From Mesotoga sp. (GTDB lineage: Bacteria > Thermotogota > Thermotogae > Petrotogales > Kosmotogaceae), in NCBI GenBank assembly GCA_011620045.1, contig WOZY01000185.1:1-8967 (forward strand): a DNA stretch of 8,967 nt, in the 5' to 3' direction. The notes below the pieces were generated by a model. That model did not search any database and had not been told where the DNA came from. It saw only the letters and a list, made by a program, of their open reading frames with translations. Position 1 is the first letter of the stretch; each line of letters begins with the position of its first letter. The position numbers and the translations under genes are program-made. This document shows positions 6,905 through 8,967 of the stretch, piece after piece.

Positions 6905-6910
6905 GGGGTG
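6905..6910 (+). promoter_or_regulatory. Ribosome binding site of nfo
   Basis: GGGGTG directly after the lepA stop, 6 nt before ATG 6917. It supports that start over an in-frame TTG at 6887 inside lepA and a GTG at 6908 that falls within the site itself. Confidence 0.65.
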
Positions 6911-6916
6911 AAGTGG

Positions 6917-7768
6917 ATGATAAGACTTGGAGCACACATGTCGACTTCAAAGGGTTTTGACAAAGTTCCTAAAGACACGTTGGCAATCGGTGGAAACACC
7001 TTTCAGATCTTCCCGCACAGTCCCAGGATGTGGAGAGCCTCACTTCCAAAGGAGAAGGTGGCATCCAGCTTCATCGATGAGATGAAAGAGAAGTCGCTTG
7101 ATCCATTTGATTGCATGGTTCATTCCGGTTACCTGGTGAACATCGCCTCTCCCAGTGAAGAGGTCTGGGAAAAATCAGTGAAACTGCTTTCTCTTGAGAT
7201 GAAGATAACAGCCGCCCTGGGTCTAAAGTATCTGAATTTCCATCCTGGAAGCCATCTTGGAGAGGGGCTGCATGAAGGAGTAGAGAGAATACTGAAAGGT
7301 CTCGAAATAGTGCTTGGTGAGAATCAGGAAAGCGATGTGATGCTTCTTCTCGAGAATGTAGCGGCGAAAGGAAATCATATAGGGAGCAGCTTTGACGAGC
7401 TGAAGATGATAATCGAGGGTTCTGCACAACCCGAGAGGATCGGAATAACATATGACACCTGCCACGGTTTTGATTCCGGGTTTGAGATAAGAACCAAGGA
7501 CGGAGTCCTGAAGCTGATCGATGAAATAGACTCTAAGATTGGCTATGAAAAGTTGAAGATGATACATCTTAACGATAGCAAATTTCCACTCGGTGCCGCA
7601 AAGGATCGACACGAAATGATAGGCAAAGGCTACATCGGCAAGGAGGACGGATTCAGAGAGTTTCTCTCAAACGAAAGAATTCAGGAGAAACCGTGGTTAC
7701 TGGAGACACCCGGAGACGATGCGGATCATGCTCTGGAAATAAAGTACATAAGAGAACTTCTCGGATAG
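6917..7768 (+). CDS. nfo: Endonuclease IV (AP endonuclease, base-excision repair)
   Basis: Cuts DNA 5' of abasic sites and clears blocked 3' ends in base-excision repair, using three zinc ions in a TIM barrel. The 283 residues match the family (E. coli 285) and begin MIRLGAHMS, the usual start. All nine metal ligands can be placed by motif: H69 (VHSGYL), H109 (NFHPGSHLG), E146 (LLENVA), D180 and H183 (YDTCHGFDSG), H217 (MIHLND), D230 and H232 (KDRHE), and E263 (LLETPGDD). The enzyme should be active. It sits 13 nt after lepA and 16 nt before pyrG, almost certainly on one transcript. The small sugar-isomerase relatives of the same fold lack this full ligand set. Confidence 0.97.
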   Translation: MIRLGAHMSTSKGFDKVPKDTLAIGGNTFQIFPHSPRMWRASLPKEKVASSFIDEMKEKSLDPFDCMVHSGYLVNIASPSEEVWEKSVKLLSLEMKITAALGLKYLNFHPGSHLGEGLHEGVERILKGLEIVLGENQESDVMLLLENVAAKGNHIGSSFDELKMIIEGSAQPERIGITYDTCHGFDSGFEIRTKDGVLKLIDEIDSKIGYEKLKMIHLNDSKFPLGAAKDRHEMIGKGYIGKEDGFREFLSNERIQEKPWLLETPGDDADHALEIKYIRELLG

Positions 7769-7784
7769 TGGAGGACAGCGGACG

Positions 7785-8967
7785 ATGAAGAAGAAGTACG
7801 TAGTTGTAACTGGAGGCGTAATCAGCGGGATCGGCAAGGGGATCCTCTCCGCCTCCATAGCGAGGGTTATGAAGGAATGTGGAGTCGAGGTAAACACTCT
7901 TAAGATAGATCCGTATCTGAATCTGGATGCCGGAACTATGAACCCGAACCAGCATGGAGAAGTGTTCGTTACCGAAGACGGATACGAAGCCGATCTCGAC
8001 CTCGGTCATTACGAGAGGTTTCTCGGGAAGGACATGAGAAGAGAGAACAACATGACCGCAGGCCAGGTATTCAAGTCAATAATTGACAAGGAGAGAAAGG
8101 GTGACTTTCTGGGAGCGACAGTGCAGATGGTCCCTCACGTCACGGATGAGATAAAGTCGAGGATCAGGAAAGTCCCCGGAGACCTGATAATGATAGAAAT
8201 AGGCGGTACTGTCGGGGACATCGAAGGCGAAATATTCCTTGAAGCGGTGCGGGAACTGTGGGTCGAAGAGGGTTCTGAAAACTTCTTGTTCATCCATGTG
8301 ACCTATGTTCCATATCTGCGGGTCACTAATGAGTTCAAGACGAAGCCAACGCAACAATCCGTTCAGCTGCTGAGAAGAATCGGTATCCAGCCTCAGATGA
8401 TTGTCGTCAGATCGGAGCTGCCAATCGAGGAGAACGAGCTTGGCAAGATCGCTCTATTCGGCGGTCTCGACAGACAGATGGTATATAACTTCCCCGACTC
8501 CGAAAACGTGTACGATGTTCCACGAATCGTATATGCTTACGGGATTCACAGAAAGATTGCAGCTTGGCTCAACCTCGAAATAGAGGAGCGGTTCGACTGG
8601 AATTATCCGAAAACATTCGTTCCGACCAGAATAGTCATAGTAGGTAAATATCTTGGAACGGACGATGCCTATAAGAGTATTTCGGAAAGCATTACGCTTT
8701 GCGGTGCCAGCAAACCCGACGTCATCGACTCGGAGTGCTTCGAAGAGATGACGGAAGAGCAGATTAAGAATGAGCTTCGAAAATACGACGGAATCATCAT
8801 CCCGGGCGGTTTTGGCAAGCGAGGCATTGAAGGAAAGATAGCTGTAATTAAGGCGGCAAGAGAGGAAGACATCCCTATCCTCGGTATCTGCCTGGGAATG
8901 CAGCTGATGGTTATCGAGTTTGCAAGAAACGTTTCCCATTATGAAAACGCCAATTCAACGGAATTCG
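7785..8967 (+). CDS. pyrG: CTP synthase (3' end cut by window)
   Basis: Makes CTP from UTP, ATP and glutamine, the last step of pyrimidine nucleotide synthesis, in the cytoplasm. 394 codons of an expected 520-550 are present. The synthetase domain (about 1-270) has the P-loop SGIGKG with K18, LKIDPY with K40, QHGEVF with H57, LDLGHYERF with Mg ligands D70/D72, and IEIGGTVGDIE with E138. The glutaminase domain starts at about 282 and shows the oxyanion region PGGFGKRGIEGK (340-351) and nucleophile elbow GICLGMQ with C369. The catalytic His-Glu pair lies beyond the edge. The P-loop is the SGIGKG form rather than the SSLGKG form of E. coli. ATG 7785 follows GGAGG by 10 nt. Last visible gene of the lepA-nfo-pyrG operon. 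Confidence 0.97.
   Translation, partial: MKKKYVVVTGGVISGIGKGILSASIARVMKECGVEVNTLKIDPYLNLDAGTMNPNQHGEVFVTEDGYEADLDLGHYERFLGKDMRRENNMTAGQVFKSIIDKERKGDFLGATVQMVPHVTDEIKSRIRKVPGDLIMIEIGGTVGDIEGEIFLEAVRELWVEEGSENFLFIHVTYVPYLRVTNEFKTKPTQQSVQLLRRIGIQPQMIVVRSELPIEENELGKIALFGGLDRQMVYNFPDSENVYDVPRIVYAYGIHRKIAAWLNLEIEERFDWNYPKTFVPTRIVIVGKYLGTDDAYKSISESITLCGASKPDVIDSECFEEMTEEQIKNELRKYDGIIIPGGFGKRGIEGKIAVIKAAREEDIPILGICLGMQLMVIEFARNVSHYENANSTEF

Noticed and set aside
8454..8939. 161-codon minus-strand frame inside pyrG
   Set aside because: Antisense to a clearly coding and conserved pyrG segment, with no supporting start signal.

Overview
The window looks like ordinary chromosome from a member of the Thermotogota, most likely the Kosmotogales/Mesotoga side. 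The call rests on the spermidine synthase, whose TAGEGGHLFT and TTYPSGMW segments closely match the Thermotoga maritima enzyme as I remember it. It also rests on the AGA/AGG/ATA-rich codon use, strong Shine-Dalgarno sites, and a base composition that looks too GC-rich by eye for Kosmotoga or Fervidobacterium. The genus is an inference. I see no mobile element, CRISPR array, tRNA, rRNA or foreign-looking gene.

Left half, minus strand (about 3800 down to 1): a compact cell-shape operon, mreB-mreC-mreD-mrdA. MreB (actin-like filament), MreC and MreD (membrane scaffold) and PBP2 (the elongation transpeptidase) are the core of the rod complex that directs side-wall peptidoglycan synthesis. The genes are 15 nt apart or overlap (ATGA between mreC and mreD, 11 bp between mreD and mrdA), so translational coupling is likely. 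mrdA runs off the left edge with probably only a short C-terminal tail missing.

Centre (3756-4045): a 290-bp divergent control region between mreB and speE. It holds a good speE promoter, two candidate mreB promoters (the distal one overlapping the speE promoter), a 7-bp dyad over the proximal mreB -10, and a 6-bp hairpin in the speE leader.

Right half, plus strand: speE (polyamine synthesis) appears to be its own unit, followed by a 170-bp gap with a nested 67-nt palindrome and the lepA promoter. Then comes a tight operon, lepA (elongation factor 4), nfo (endonuclease IV) and pyrG (CTP synthase), with gaps of 13 and 16 nt. pyrG runs off the right edge. The operon joins translation, base-excision repair and nucleotide synthesis, with no obvious pathway link beyond housekeeping.

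The heads of all three transcription units (mreB, speE, lepA) carry the same extended -10 box, TGNTAGAAT. I found no new biological system. The points worth a second look are regulatory: the divergent region, the palindrome before lepA and the shared promoter box.
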